A stretch of 64,000 nucleotides of DNA from Motiliproteus sp036960405 (lineage in GTDB: Bacteria; Pseudomonadota; Gammaproteobacteria; Pseudomonadales; Balneatricaceae). The position numbers were made by a program, and so were the translations under genes. Every line of letters starts with the position of its first letter. Within the stretch, counting starts at the first letter, position 1. The notes under the pieces are model-generated. The model made no database searches, was not told the DNA's origin, and saw only the letters and a list, made by a program, of their open reading frames with translations. Shown piece by piece: positions 9,234 to 17,528 of this stretch. The stretch lies in assembly GCA_036960405.1 (NCBI GenBank), contig JBALWS010000010.1, positions 1 to 64,000 of the forward strand, in the 5' to 3' direction.

Positions 9234-9704
9234 TTAAAGCTCCGCCGCAAGCTTGTCGACTAATTCTGCACTGGCCTTGCTGTCTACCTCTTTGCCCAGG
9301 ATTTTCTCCGCACCGGCGATCGCCAACGTTGCTACTTCAGCGCGTAGCGCCTCTCTAGCACGGTTCTTTTCCTGTTCGATTTCAGCTTGAGCCGCTTCCT
9401 TCAGGCGATCGCCTTCAGTGATAGCTTGCTCTTTTGCTTCATCAACAATTTGGTTAGCACGCTTGTTGGCCTGCTCGATAATGGCCGCAGCCTGTTCCTT
9501 ACCTTCACGTAGTGCCTGAGTCGCCTTTTCTTTGGCTAGCTCAAGATCACGTGAGGCGCGGTCAGCTGCATCAAGACCATCTGCAATCTTCTTCTGACGC
9601 TCCTGCAGAGCAGTGATGACCGGCGGCCACACATACTTCATACAGAACCAAGTGAAGAAGAAAAACGCGATGGCCTGACCAATGATGGTTGCATTGATAT
9701 TCAC
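9234..9704 (-). CDS. atpF: ATP synthase Fo b subunit
   Basis: Subunit b forms the peripheral stalk as a dimer. The 156-residue protein has one N-terminal membrane helix (about residues 8-27) and then a long, highly charged helix rich in Ala, Glu, Lys and Arg that forms a coiled coil. Length matches the 156-residue E. coli protein. It lies between atpE and atpH. Confidence 0.96.
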   Translation of the reverse strand: MNINATIIGQAIAFFFFTWFCMKYVWPPVITALQERQKKIADGLDAADRASRDLELAKEKATQALREGKEQAAAIIEQANKRANQIVDEAKEQAITEGDRLKEAAQAEIEQEKNRAREALRAEVATLAIAGAEKILGKEVDSKASAELVDKLAAEL

Positions 9705-9751
9705 GCCAATACCTCTCGTTAACTAATGAGTGAGTTAAAAGGTATTAACGA

Positions 9752-9988
9752 TTAACCGGCGGCAACTACGAACATGATGTACATGCCGATACCAACACCG
9801 ATCATCGGGATTGCATCAACAAGACCCATGACGATGAAGAACTGGGTACGCAGCATTGGGATCAGTTCTGGCTGACGTGCACCGCCTTCCAGGAACTTAC
9901 CACCAAGAATACCGATACCGATTGCAGCACCAGTTGCGCCCAAACCCATTACCAAAGCACCAGCTATGTATAACAGAGCAGCTTCCAT
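9752..9988 (-). CDS. atpE: ATP synthase Fo c subunit
   Basis: Subunit c forms the rotating ring of Fo. The 78-residue protein is two membrane helices joined by the polar loop RQP (residues 38-40). The ion-carrying carboxylate is Asp58 in GLVDAIPMIGVG. The Asp and its surroundings resemble proton-translocating rings and lack the residues of sodium-type rings. It lies between atpB and atpF. Confidence 0.97.
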   Translation of the reverse strand: MEAALLYIAGALVMGLGATGAAIGIGILGGKFLEGGARQPELIPMLRTQFFIVMGLVDAIPMIGVGIGMYIMFVVAAG

Positions 9989-10097
9989 TGTTTTCTCCTA
10001 TTAAGAGTTAAAAGTTGAAAGTTTTAGTTTATTGAAATCATTTTAATGCATTGCTTTTGGAACCAGCCCGTTTAAGCGCTGGCTCCGAACAAACTTT

Positions 10098-10955
10098 TTA
10101 GTGCGACTCGTGCGCCATACTCATGTACACGACGGTCAGCACCATAAAGATAAATGCTTGCAGCGTGATGATCAGGATGTGGAAGATCGCCCAAGGTACG
10201 GACAATACCCACTGCATCCAGAACGGCAACAACGCGATCAGGATGAAGATCATTTCACCGGCGTACATGTTGCCGAACAGTCGCAGACCGAGGGAAACAG
10301 GCTTAGCGATTAGGTTGACACCTTCCAGGAACAGGTTGAAAGGAATCATGTACTTGCCCAGCGGCTGCAGCGTCAGCTCGGCAATGAACTCTTTCGGTCC
10401 CTTGATCTTCAAGCTGTAGTAGATGATCAGCGCGAAGACTGACAATGCCATGCCCATCGTTGCGTTAACATCGGTAGTCGGTACGATCTTCAGATAGGGA
10501 ATACCTAGCTGCTGCGCCACGAATGGAATCCAGTCGATCGGAATCAGGTCCATGAAGTTCATCAACCAAACCCAAACAAAGATCGTTAGAGCTAGCGGAG
10601 CAACGACCGCGTTACGGCTATGGAACGAAGACTTAACATTCTCGTCAACAAATCCGATGATCGCTTCGACAAAATTCTGCAAATTTCCGGGAACGCCGCT
10701 GGTAGCTTTGACAGCGACCTTGCGGAACAACCAGATAAACAACAGCCCGAGGCCTACGGAAAAAAACATAGTATCCAAGTTGATCGCCCAGAATCCCATT
10801 GATGCGGCTTCTTCATTGTGAGCGATTGTCCAGGTAGCGTCTTGAAGCACGGTACCGTCATAACGCGTGAAGCCTTCGGGCAGTTGCCCAAAGGTCAGGT
10901 TAGTCAGGTGGTGCTTAATATACCCGGAGGTCGTGAGTGCGCCTTCTGCAGCCAT
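10098..10955 (-). CDS. atpB: ATP synthase Fo a subunit
   Basis: Subunit a provides the proton half-channels next to the c-ring. The 285-residue protein has several membrane helices; the stretch SLGLRLFGNMYAGEMIF at about residues 222-238 contains the essential arginine of the fourth-helix region. It lies between atpI and atpE. Confidence 0.96.
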   Translation of the reverse strand: MAAEGALTTSGYIKHHLTNLTFGQLPEGFTRYDGTVLQDATWTIAHNEEAASMGFWAINLDTMFFSVGLGLLFIWLFRKVAVKATSGVPGNLQNFVEAIIGFVDENVKSSFHSRNAVVAPLALTIFVWVWLMNFMDLIPIDWIPFVAQQLGIPYLKIVPTTDVNATMGMALSVFALIIYYSLKIKGPKEFIAELTLQPLGKYMIPFNLFLEGVNLIAKPVSLGLRLFGNMYAGEMIFILIALLPFWMQWVLSVPWAIFHILIITLQAFIFMVLTVVYMSMAHESH

Positions 10956-10969
10956 GATTTCCTCTCAGT

Positions 10970-11392
10970 TCAATTTTTAAAAAGTGTGTGATTCTGCATC
11001 AGTGGCGCCAGCCAAGACATCAGCTGCATCAGTATAAAAACGCCAAATAAGGAAAAGGGCTGTAACGGCTTTACCAAACTAAACACCACGCCAAACATCA
11101 CCATGGTTAAAGCCATTTTCCATATTTCGCTTTTATACAGTTCCCGCACACTCTGCCGCAGGCTACTGTTGGCGCTACTCTTGAGCACCTTACTCGCTTG
11201 ATATATATAGGGGATTAGGTAAATCAGTCCGCCCAATAACGCAGAGTATCCAGCAACAGTTCCAGCACTTAGCCACACTACCGTACTAACGGTTACAGCT
11301 AGGGCGATCTGCAACAAAATCAGCGTTCGAAACTGATCACGCTGTTTGTGGGTCGTTAAGCCTTTATTATTGGGGGTTTTAGCTTGACCCAC
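10970..11392 (-). CDS. atpI: ATP synthase protein I
   Basis: AtpI is a small membrane protein that helps c-ring assembly and is dispensable in many bacteria. The predicted 140-residue protein has four hydrophobic segments (TLILLQIALAVTV, SALLGGLIYLIPYIY and two near the C-terminus), as is typical. The start is uncertain: I chose the GTG at 11392. A TTG further upstream (11443) lies almost at the predicted transcription start and could not have a ribosome site. The weak sequence conservation is normal for this family. Confidence 0.82.
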   Translation of the reverse strand: MGQAKTPNNKGLTTHKQRDQFRTLILLQIALAVTVSTVVWLSAGTVAGYSALLGGLIYLIPYIYQASKVLKSSANSSLRQSVRELYKSEIWKMALTMVMFGVVFSLVKPLQPFSLFGVFILMQLMSWLAPLMQNHTLFKN

Positions 11393-11453
11393 GGACGCAA
11401 TCCACTCTAAATTCAGTTGATTATAATGATTCGCCCTATGCAACCGACTGCGG

Positions 11454-11482
11454 ATTATAGGGATTTAGCCCAAGCTCAGCAA
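11454..11482 (-). promoter_or_regulatory. Promoter of the atp operon
   Basis: On the minus strand TTGCTG (11482-11477) is separated by exactly 17 bp from a perfect TATAAT (11459-11454). Transcription would start near 11446 and read through atpIBEFHAGDC. This is one of the best sigma-70 matches in the window. Confidence 0.75.
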
Positions 11483-11546
11483 CAACCAATTGCTGGTTAT
11501 GCACCAAGGTAGTACACACTTAAGCGCCAAGAACTAGCAGCGATAG

Positions 11547-12416
11547 CTACTGAATCTTCTGCAAAATTGACTCAATATCACCCAATGATTTGTAGCTAAT
11601 CGTCAGTTTGCCATCGCCTTTATCCGAGTGTCGAATCTTAACTTGCATCCCCAACGCCTGATTCCAGCGCTGCTGAAGCTGTTCTACACCAAGGTCGGCG
11701 GCTGGCTTGTGCTGCTTTTTGGGTGCACTTTGGAGTTGCTTAACCAACTCTTCGGTTTGGCGTACTGATAGGCCTCGCGCTACCACATCCTTGGCTGCCG
11801 CAATCTGCTTATCACCGTCCAGCGCTAACAACGCGCGAGCATGACCCATCTCCAGATCACCGTACTCGAGCATCCGCTTGGCTTCGGGGGTCAATTTCAT
11901 CAAACGCAGCAAATTGGTCACCGCGGTGCGAGACTTACCCACCGCTTCAGCCACCTTGGCCTGAGTGAGCTCGAACTCATCCATCAACCGCTGTAGTGCC
12001 ATCGCCTCTTCGATAGGGCTCAGGTCTTCGCGTTGAATGTTTTCGATCAACGCCATCGCGATTGCCGCTTCATCGGGTACTTCGCGGATTGTGGTGGGGA
12101 TCTCGGTCAGGCCTGCCAACTGGGCTGCGCGCCAACGCCGTTCACCGGCAATTATCTCGTAACGACCCATGTCCACCGGCCGCACAACAATCGGCTGGAT
12201 CACCCCTTGGGCACGAATAGAGCTGGCCAGATCCTCCAGTGCAGACTGGTCCATATCTCGGCGAGGTTGATAGATGCCACGCTGGATCTTATCGATCGAT
12301 AACACCTGCAAACCTTCAGAAGTCGCAACCGGAGCCACAGCGACCTGACTATCATCGAGCGATGTGCCACCTAGCAAAGCGTCCAAACCTCGACCCAAAC
12401 CACGTTTTTTCACCAT
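11547..12416 (-). CDS. parB: Chromosome partitioning protein ParB
   Basis: ParB binds parS sites, loads as a CTP-dependent clamp and organises the origin region for segregation. The 289-residue protein has the N-terminal MVKKRGLGRGLDALLGG typical of chromosomal ParB. The CTP-binding GERRWRA motif is near residue 93. A helix-turn-helix around residues 140-180 and a C-terminal dimerisation part follow. It lies 34 bp after parA. Two parS-like sites near 30.5 and 31.5 kb are its probable targets. Confidence 0.96.
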   Translation of the reverse strand: MVKKRGLGRGLDALLGGTSLDDSQVAVAPVATSEGLQVLSIDKIQRGIYQPRRDMDQSALEDLASSIRAQGVIQPIVVRPVDMGRYEIIAGERRWRAAQLAGLTEIPTTIREVPDEAAIAMALIENIQREDLSPIEEAMALQRLMDEFELTQAKVAEAVGKSRTAVTNLLRLMKLTPEAKRMLEYGDLEMGHARALLALDGDKQIAAAKDVVARGLSVRQTEELVKQLQSAPKKQHKPAADLGVEQLQQRWNQALGMQVKIRHSDKGDGKLTISYKSLGDIESILQKIQ

Positions 12417-12450
12417 CGTTTTTGTTCCAGCAAATTCTAATGATTCAAAA

Positions 12451-13239
12451 TTAAGATGCGATGGCGTTTGCCACCTGACCGCAACGACGGTTTACCTCAC
12501 CCGCCAACGCCAGATAAGACACCGCGCCACGCGAGTTGCGATCATACAACAAAGCGGGTAAGCCATGACTGGGTGCTTCGGCCAAACGGACATTGCGCGG
12601 TATCACAGTGCGGTAGACCTTATCACCGAAATACTCGAGCAATTGACTCGATACGTCTCGGGTCAAGCCATTGCGCGGATCGTACATGGTGCGAACAATA
12701 CCTTCGACATACAGACCAGGGTTGAGCGCTGTACGGATGGTGTCGACAGTGCTCATCAGCGCTGAGATCCCTTCCAGGGCGTAATATTCACACTGCATCG
12801 GGATAATGACCCCGTGGGCTGCAACCAGCGCGTTGACGGTCAGCATGTTCAACGAGGGCGGGCAATCGATCAGCACGTAGTCATAATTGTCCTGGACCAG
12901 ATTGAGTGCCTGCTTAAGCCGAAACTCTTTACGCTTTACCGGAATCAGCTCCACTTCGGCCGCGGTCAGATCACCATTTGCCGGCAGCAGGTCAAAACCG
13001 CCACTGGTCTCCGAAGTGATCGCCTCTTGCGGATCTACCCGACCGGTCAGCACATCGTAGACCGAGCGCTCGAGTTGATGTTTATCGACCCCGGCACCCA
13101 TCGTAGCGTTGCCCTGAGGATCCAGATCAACCATCAACACGCGGCGCTTGGTCGCCGCCAGCGACGCCGCTAGATTGACGCAGGAGGTGGTCTTGCCGAC
13201 ACCACCTTTTTGATTGGTCACAGCCAAAATTTTAACCAC
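12451..13239 (-). CDS. parA: Chromosome partitioning ATPase ParA
   Basis: ParA is a deviant Walker-type ATPase that moves ParB-parS complexes over the nucleoid. The 262-residue protein has the KGGVGKTT motif at residues 11-18, with the signature lysine, and the DLDPQGNAT and LIDCPPSL switch regions. It lies just after rsmG and before parB, the usual gammaproteobacterial order. Confidence 0.97.
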   Translation of the reverse strand: MVKILAVTNQKGGVGKTTSCVNLAASLAATKRRVLMVDLDPQGNATMGAGVDKHQLERSVYDVLTGRVDPQEAITSETSGGFDLLPANGDLTAAEVELIPVKRKEFRLKQALNLVQDNYDYVLIDCPPSLNMLTVNALVAAHGVIIPMQCEYYALEGISALMSTVDTIRTALNPGLYVEGIVRTMYDPRNGLTRDVSSQLLEYFGDKVYRTVIPRNVRLAEAPSHGLPALLYDRNSRGAVSYLALAGEVNRRCGQVANAIAS

Positions 13240-13251
13240 GCAGAGGTCTCC

Positions 13252-13926
13252 TTACTCTGTGATACCGCTAGTGGACTGGTCTTTGAGTACCAGCAAATGA
13301 CGCTCGCCATCGCAATAAGGCACCTGCAGTAAATGTGACTCTAGCAGCTCAAATCCGCTCGGCATATCACTCAACTCTTGCTCGGGGTAAACCCCTTTCA
13401 TCGCCAGAAAACGAGTATTAACTGCACCCAACGATCGAGTCCAGTTCAACATGTCGTTGAGCGAGGCAAAGGCACGCGAAATCACCACATCAAAGCTTTG
13501 TTCAAGCGGATAGGCCTCTACCCGGCCGTTATAGATCTCAATGTTGTCCAGTTCTAATTCGAGTTTGGCTTGTTGTAAAAATCGCGTTTTCTTACCGTTG
13601 CTATCCATCAGCGTGAACTGCTTATCGGGATAGACGATGGCCAGCACCATTCCTGGCAAACCCGGTCCGGTACCCACGTCGGCAATATGTTGGCCGTTGA
13701 TGTAGGGCACCACACTCAAACTATCGAGCAGGTGGCGCTCGACCATCGCTTCGGGTTGACGAACCGCGGTGAGGTTATAAGCCCGATTCCACTTGTGCAA
13801 CAGCCCCACGTAGCGGAGTAATAGCGCTTGTTGCTGCTCCGTCAACACGAGACCAAGCTGTTGCAGTCCCTGGCTGAGAATTTTTTCACATTGAGGTGAC
13901 AGGGCTGTCATCGTATCTGCACTCAC
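13252..13926 (-). CDS. rsmG: 16S rRNA (guanine527-N7)-methyltransferase
   Basis: RsmG (GidB) methylates G527 of 16S rRNA using S-adenosylmethionine. The 224-residue protein has the Rossmann-type SAM motif VADVGTGPGLPGMVLA. The GTG start at 13926 overlaps the mnmG stop by 3 bases and is preceded by GGAGG at good spacing, suggesting translational coupling. Confidence 0.95.
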   Translation of the reverse strand: MSADTMTALSPQCEKILSQGLQQLGLVLTEQQQALLLRYVGLLHKWNRAYNLTAVRQPEAMVERHLLDSLSVVPYINGQHIADVGTGPGLPGMVLAIVYPDKQFTLMDSNGKKTRFLQQAKLELELDNIEIYNGRVEAYPLEQSFDVVISRAFASLNDMLNWTRSLGAVNTRFLAMKGVYPEQELSDMPSGFELLESHLLQVPYCDGERHLLVLKDQSTSGITE

Positions 13927-15821
13927 AGATCGCCTCCGGACACTTGCTGTAGTTTGCCGCGTTTCTTCAAGTGAATCAGCAACAAGGACACCGCAGCGTG
14001 GGTCACTCCTTGAATTCGCGCCGCAGCGGCAAGGGTCACAGGACGAACCTGACTCAGTTTCTGGCGAACCTCGTTGGACAGGCCATCGATGCGATCGTAA
14101 TCGAGATCGGCGGGCAGAGCGGTATTTTCTTGGCGACGCAATCGCTCTATATCTTCCTGCTGTCGATGAATATAACCGGCGTATTTAGTCTCAACCTGTA
14201 CCTGCTCACTCACCTGCTTTGCAACCACCACCTCTTCCGCCAGATGGCCGATATCGGCATAGCTCAGTTCGGGTCGTTTTAGCAGATCCAACAGGCTGTA
14301 TTCGCGTGATAGCGGTTTATCGAGCTTGTCATCCAGACTGGCTGCTGCCTCGGTACCGGGCTGAATCCAACTACTTTTAAGTCGTTGAGTCTCCAGTTCG
14401 ATCGCTTCACGCTTATCGCAAAAAGCTCGCCAACGCTCATCTCCGACCAAACCAAGCTCGCGGCCCTTTTCGGTTAAGCGCATATCAGCGTTATCTTCGC
14501 GCAAGATCAGCCGGTATTCGGCGCGACTGGTAAACATTCGATACGGTTCCGAGGTCCCTAAGGTAATCAGGTCATCGACCATAACCCCAATGTAAGCTTC
14601 ATCACGGCGTGGGCACCAAGCCTCGCGATCCTGGGCTTGCAGGGCAGCGTTCAGACCGGCCAACAAACCTTGCGCGCCGGCTTCTTCGTAGCCGGTGGTT
14701 CCATTGATCTGGCCTGCAAAGAACAGGCTGTTGATCACTTTACTTTCAAGCGAGTGTTTCAGGTCCTGCGGGTTGAAATAATCGTATTCAATGGCGTAAC
14801 CGGGTCGGGTGATGAAGGCGTTTTCAAACCCTTTCATCGATCGAACCAACTGCAGTTGAACATCAAACGGTAGGCTGGTTGATATACCGTTTGGATAGAG
14901 TTCGTGGGTGGTCAACCCTTCCGGTTCGACAAAGATCTGGTGCGAATCTTTATCGGCAAAACGAACGATCTTATCTTCAATCGAAGGACAGTATCGTGGT
15001 CCGACCCCATCGATAACCCCGGTATACAGCGGCGATCGATCCATCCCAGCACGAATAATATCGTGAGTTTGTTGATTGGTATGGGTGATATAACAACAGA
15101 TCTGACGAGGGTGATCGGCCACCGAACCCAAATAGGACATGACCGGCAGTGGGGTATCACCCGGCTGCTCCTGCATCACCGAAAAGTCGACACTGCGGGC
15201 ATCGATTCGTGGTGGCGTGCCGGTTTTCAGGCGATCAATTCGAAGCGAGGTTTGACGTAACCGCTTGGCCAACGTTGAAGAGGCGGGATCACCCGCACGG
15301 CCACCACCGTGGTTTTGCAGACCGATATGGATTAAACCACCCAAGAACGTGCCGGTTGTCAGTACCACCGTCGCGGCGTGAAACCGCAACCCCATCTGAG
15401 TCACAACTCCGCTAACAGAGTCGTTATCGATGATCAGATCATCAACCGTTTGTTGAAAAATCTGCAGGTTAGGTTGGTTTTCCAGTGTTGAACGGACCGC
15501 AGATTTATACAGCTGACGATCAGCCTGAGCCCGCGTAGCTCTGACGGCAGGGCCCTTGCGCGAATTCAGCACCCGAAACTGAATCCCTGCACGATCGGTC
15601 ACCTTAGCCATCGCGCCATCCAGGGCGTCGATCTCTTTAACCAAATGACTCTTACCGATACCGCCAATGGCAGGATTGCATGACATCTGCCCCAGCGTCT
15701 CAATATTTTGAGTTAGCAATAATGTATTCGATCCCATGCGTGCCGCTGCAAGCGCTGCTTCGGTTCCTGCATGGCCGCCTCCGATCACAATGACATCATA
15801 ACGGTTGGGGAAATCCACCAT
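13923..15821 (-). CDS. mnmG: tRNA uridine 5-carboxymethylaminomethyl modification enzyme MnmG
   Basis: MnmG (GidA) works with MnmE to install the cmnm5 group on the wobble uridine of several tRNAs. The 632-residue protein starts with the FAD-binding motif IGGGHAGTEAA (residues 13-23) and has the conserved CNPAIGGIGKSHLVKEIDA region. It is the gene next to oriC, as in E. coli, and is transcribed away from it. Its usual partner mnmE is about 3.2 kb away rather than adjacent. Confidence 0.97.
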   Translation of the reverse strand: MVDFPNRYDVIVIGGGHAGTEAALAAARMGSNTLLLTQNIETLGQMSCNPAIGGIGKSHLVKEIDALDGAMAKVTDRAGIQFRVLNSRKGPAVRATRAQADRQLYKSAVRSTLENQPNLQIFQQTVDDLIIDNDSVSGVVTQMGLRFHAATVVLTTGTFLGGLIHIGLQNHGGGRAGDPASSTLAKRLRQTSLRIDRLKTGTPPRIDARSVDFSVMQEQPGDTPLPVMSYLGSVADHPRQICCYITHTNQQTHDIIRAGMDRSPLYTGVIDGVGPRYCPSIEDKIVRFADKDSHQIFVEPEGLTTHELYPNGISTSLPFDVQLQLVRSMKGFENAFITRPGYAIEYDYFNPQDLKHSLESKVINSLFFAGQINGTTGYEEAGAQGLLAGLNAALQAQDREAWCPRRDEAYIGVMVDDLITLGTSEPYRMFTSRAEYRLILREDNADMRLTEKGRELGLVGDERWRAFCDKREAIELETQRLKSSWIQPGTEAAASLDDKLDKPLSREYSLLDLLKRPELSYADIGHLAEEVVVAKQVSEQVQVETKYAGYIHRQQEDIERLRRQENTALPADLDYDRIDGLSNEVRQKLSQVRPVTLAAAARIQGVTHAAVSLLLIHLKKRGKLQQVSGGDL

Positions 15822-15944
15822 ATCACCTCTTAGCTACCCCTCAAGCTGAGTAGTCAAATCACTTTCAAACAAGGGCGCTAAGTATATCGATTTGCTGATT
15901 GTTTAGACATTCACCGACAAGCTATTTTTTTGTTCGCTGATAAT

Positions 15945-16216
15945 TATGAAATATATATATGAAATATATTAAGAAGATTATTTTTATTACTATTATATAG
16001 CAGCCACTTTTCACTGGATAACAGCTAAAAGCTTTTATTAAACATAGAGATATAAACTTATTAACACCCTGTAGAAACGGTTGGCAGGCTGACAACCAAA
16101 TGTGTGAATGCTGGGGATAAAAGAGTGGTTTATGCACAGGCATGAATCACCCACAACTTGCTCATTGGGTTGTACCCCTATTGTTATACATATTATCAAC
16201 AGGTGAATGTGGATAA
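15945..16216. other. Probable chromosomal replication origin (oriC)
   Basis: Two tandem AT-rich 13-mers (TATGAAATATATA at 15945 and TATGAAATATATT at 15958) are followed by GATTATTTTTATT at 15976, which matches the E. coli 13-mer at 10 of 13 positions. Downstream are DnaA boxes: TTATCCCCA (minus, 16112-16120), TTATGCACA (plus, 16130-16138), TTATCAACA (plus, 16193-16201) and TTATCCACA (minus, 16208-16216). An unwinding element beside a box cluster next to mnmG is the enterobacterial/Vibrio layout. In the rest of the gene-poor stretch, 15822-15944 holds only the mnmG leader, and I see nothing specific at 16217-16332 or 16571-16628. Confidence 0.75.
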
Positions 16217-16332
16217 GTATTTTGCTAGCTAAGCCACTATTTTGGTCGATCTGCATAGGTTGGCTTAAAAACTGATGAATCTGCTGTATGAGGGGTGAAG
16301 GAATAACAGCTTAACAGGGGATATTGCGAAGA

Positions 16333-16530
16333 TTAGGAAGGGAGATCATGAGATAGAGGTTGCCCAGTTAACCACTTAGCGACCTGTTCAGCGGTTAATT
16401 GAGTTTGTATGGGTACCCATATCTCACCTTTGTGGCTTCCTGTTTGAGGTAGCTGCTGCAGGATACTCCAATATGCCGATTGCTGGCCGCCGTGGCGGAT
16501 CAGTTTCAGATGATCTTCGATGATAACAAT
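16333..16530 (-). CDS. Small hypothetical protein with a non-standard start, facing oriC
   Basis: The minus strand holds an open frame of 65 codons from an ATT at 16530 to a TAA at 16333-16335. It contains no ATG, GTG or TTG near its beginning. The product looks protein-like: IEDHLKLIRHGGQQSAYW, then LPQTGSHKGEIWVPIQ, then LTAEQVAKWL. GGAG lies 9 bp before the ATT (a CTG at 16536 is another option), and a 10-bp-arm hairpin overlaps that site. I do not recognise the family. It could instead be the tail of a decayed gene. Like mioC in E. coli it reads toward oriC, but it shows no resemblance to MioC. Confidence 0.5.
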   Translation of the reverse strand: MVIIEDHLKLIRHGGQQSAYWSILQQLPQTGSHKGEIWVPIQTQLTAEQVAKWLTGQPLSHDLPS

Positions 16531-16540
16531 GAGCAGTCTC

Positions 16541-16570
16541 TCCGTTCAGTACGATAAATAACTGAACGGA
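16541..16570. promoter_or_regulatory. Perfect 10-bp inverted repeat over the small ORF's ribosome site
   Basis: TCCGTTCAGT and ACTGAACGGA enclose a 10-base loop. In a minus-strand RNA the right arm contains the GGA of the presumed Shine-Dalgarno, so the hairpin could restrict translation of the small ORF. No T-run follows on either strand, so it is not a standard terminator. It could equally be a protein-binding operator. Confidence 0.55.
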
Positions 16571-16628
16571 ACAATAAGCAGTCAATGCGTCAGTTTGATG
16601 ACCGCATCATTGAATATTGATGAATAGG

Positions 16629-17360
16629 TTAGTCGGAGGAGGTGTTGCGCTGTGCTTGCAAGTACTGTTGCTGTAGATAATCGAGTAGTCGATCTAAACT
16701 GCTATGAGCTTGCGAGAGATCCCGGTCGCTCAGTGCTTGCAGCAGCTGTTGATGGTGTTTGATGATCACTTGGCGTTCACGGGAGCGGTTGGCGATCATG
16801 TTCATCAACGGCTGCAGGGCTTCGATGACGGTCACCATATTGAACTGTAATACCGGATTGGCAGTGGCATCGACAAGGGTACGATGAAAGCGGATGTCGG
16901 AGGCGCAGAACTCTTCGTCACTGATCGACTGCTGTTGCAGCGCAAGCTCTTGGGTTAGTAGAGTAAGGTGCTGTTCGGTTCGGCGCTCGATCGCCAAGGT
17001 TAAACAGAGTTTTTCGAGCTCGCGTCGAGCTTCGGTGATGGCATCGATATCGAATTCACCCAAGGTGACCATCAGTGTCGCGGCGTTAGTCAATGTGGCA
17101 CGCAGCTCTGCTTCGGTAGGTCGGGTAATAAACGTTCCTCCGGTTGGACCACGCCGCGAACGAACCAGATTTTGGGCGGCCAAACGCTTCAGCGCTTCAC
17201 GGATAGTCGGGCGGGACACCGAAAACCGTGTTGCCAGCTCGGCTTCGGTGGGCAGTCTTTCATCCACTTTTAGCCGGCCATCGAGGATCGCAGCGCGCAG
17301 ATTTTCGGCAATCTGCTTGGCTAAGCTTTGGGTCACTAGGCTTTCGTACTTAATAGCCAT
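16629..17360 (-). CDS. GntR-family (FadR/FCD subfamily) transcriptional regulator
   Basis: The 243-residue protein has an N-terminal winged helix (about residues 10-75, with the motif LPTEAELATRFSVSRPTIRE). A helical FCD ligand-binding domain follows (about 95-225), of the type that binds small organic acids through a metal. It is divergent from an AcuI/YhdH-type reductase, with a perfect operator-like palindrome between them, so it probably controls that gene and itself. The ligand cannot be read from the sequence. Confidence 0.9.
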   Translation of the reverse strand: MAIKYESLVTQSLAKQIAENLRAAILDGRLKVDERLPTEAELATRFSVSRPTIREALKRLAAQNLVRSRRGPTGGTFITRPTEAELRATLTNAATLMVTLGEFDIDAITEARRELEKLCLTLAIERRTEQHLTLLTQELALQQQSISDEEFCASDIRFHRTLVDATANPVLQFNMVTVIEALQPLMNMIANRSRERQVIIKHHQQLLQALSDRDLSQAHSSLDRLLDYLQQQYLQAQRNTSSD

Positions 17361-17417
17361 TACTGCGTGTAGCTCCTTGGTTGAGTCGAAATATGCTAGC
17401 CACTATATCATAACTTA

Positions 17418-17454
17418 CTCTATTGTTAATTTGTTTGACAAATTAACAATAGAG
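17418..17454. promoter_or_regulatory. Operator palindrome of the GntR/FadR-type regulator
   Basis: Two perfectly complementary 16-bp arms (CTCTATTGTTAATTTG and its complement) flank 5 bp. The centre, 17432-17442, reads TTGTTTGACAA and fits the FadR-subfamily consensus TNGTNNNACNA exactly. A TTGACA at 17435-17440, inside the palindrome, could be the -35 element of the rightward gene. Binding would therefore block the reductase promoter and perhaps the regulator's own. Confidence 0.8.
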
Positions 17455-17528
17455 TTTTACCGTGCCTAACTTAAGACGGCAGTTCTGCTTTGATACTGCC
17501 TGTTCCATTCGATAAAAAGGAAATAACC

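Noticed and set aside
11393..11443. TTG at 11443 as the atpI start
   Set aside because: It lies about 3 bases from the predicted transcription start, leaving no room for a ribosome site.
15922..16256. Two open frames of about 72 codons on the minus strand in the oriC region
   Set aside because: They overlap in different frames, have irregular composition rich in Ile, Phe and Cys and cover the AT-rich 13-mers and DnaA boxes. They look accidental.
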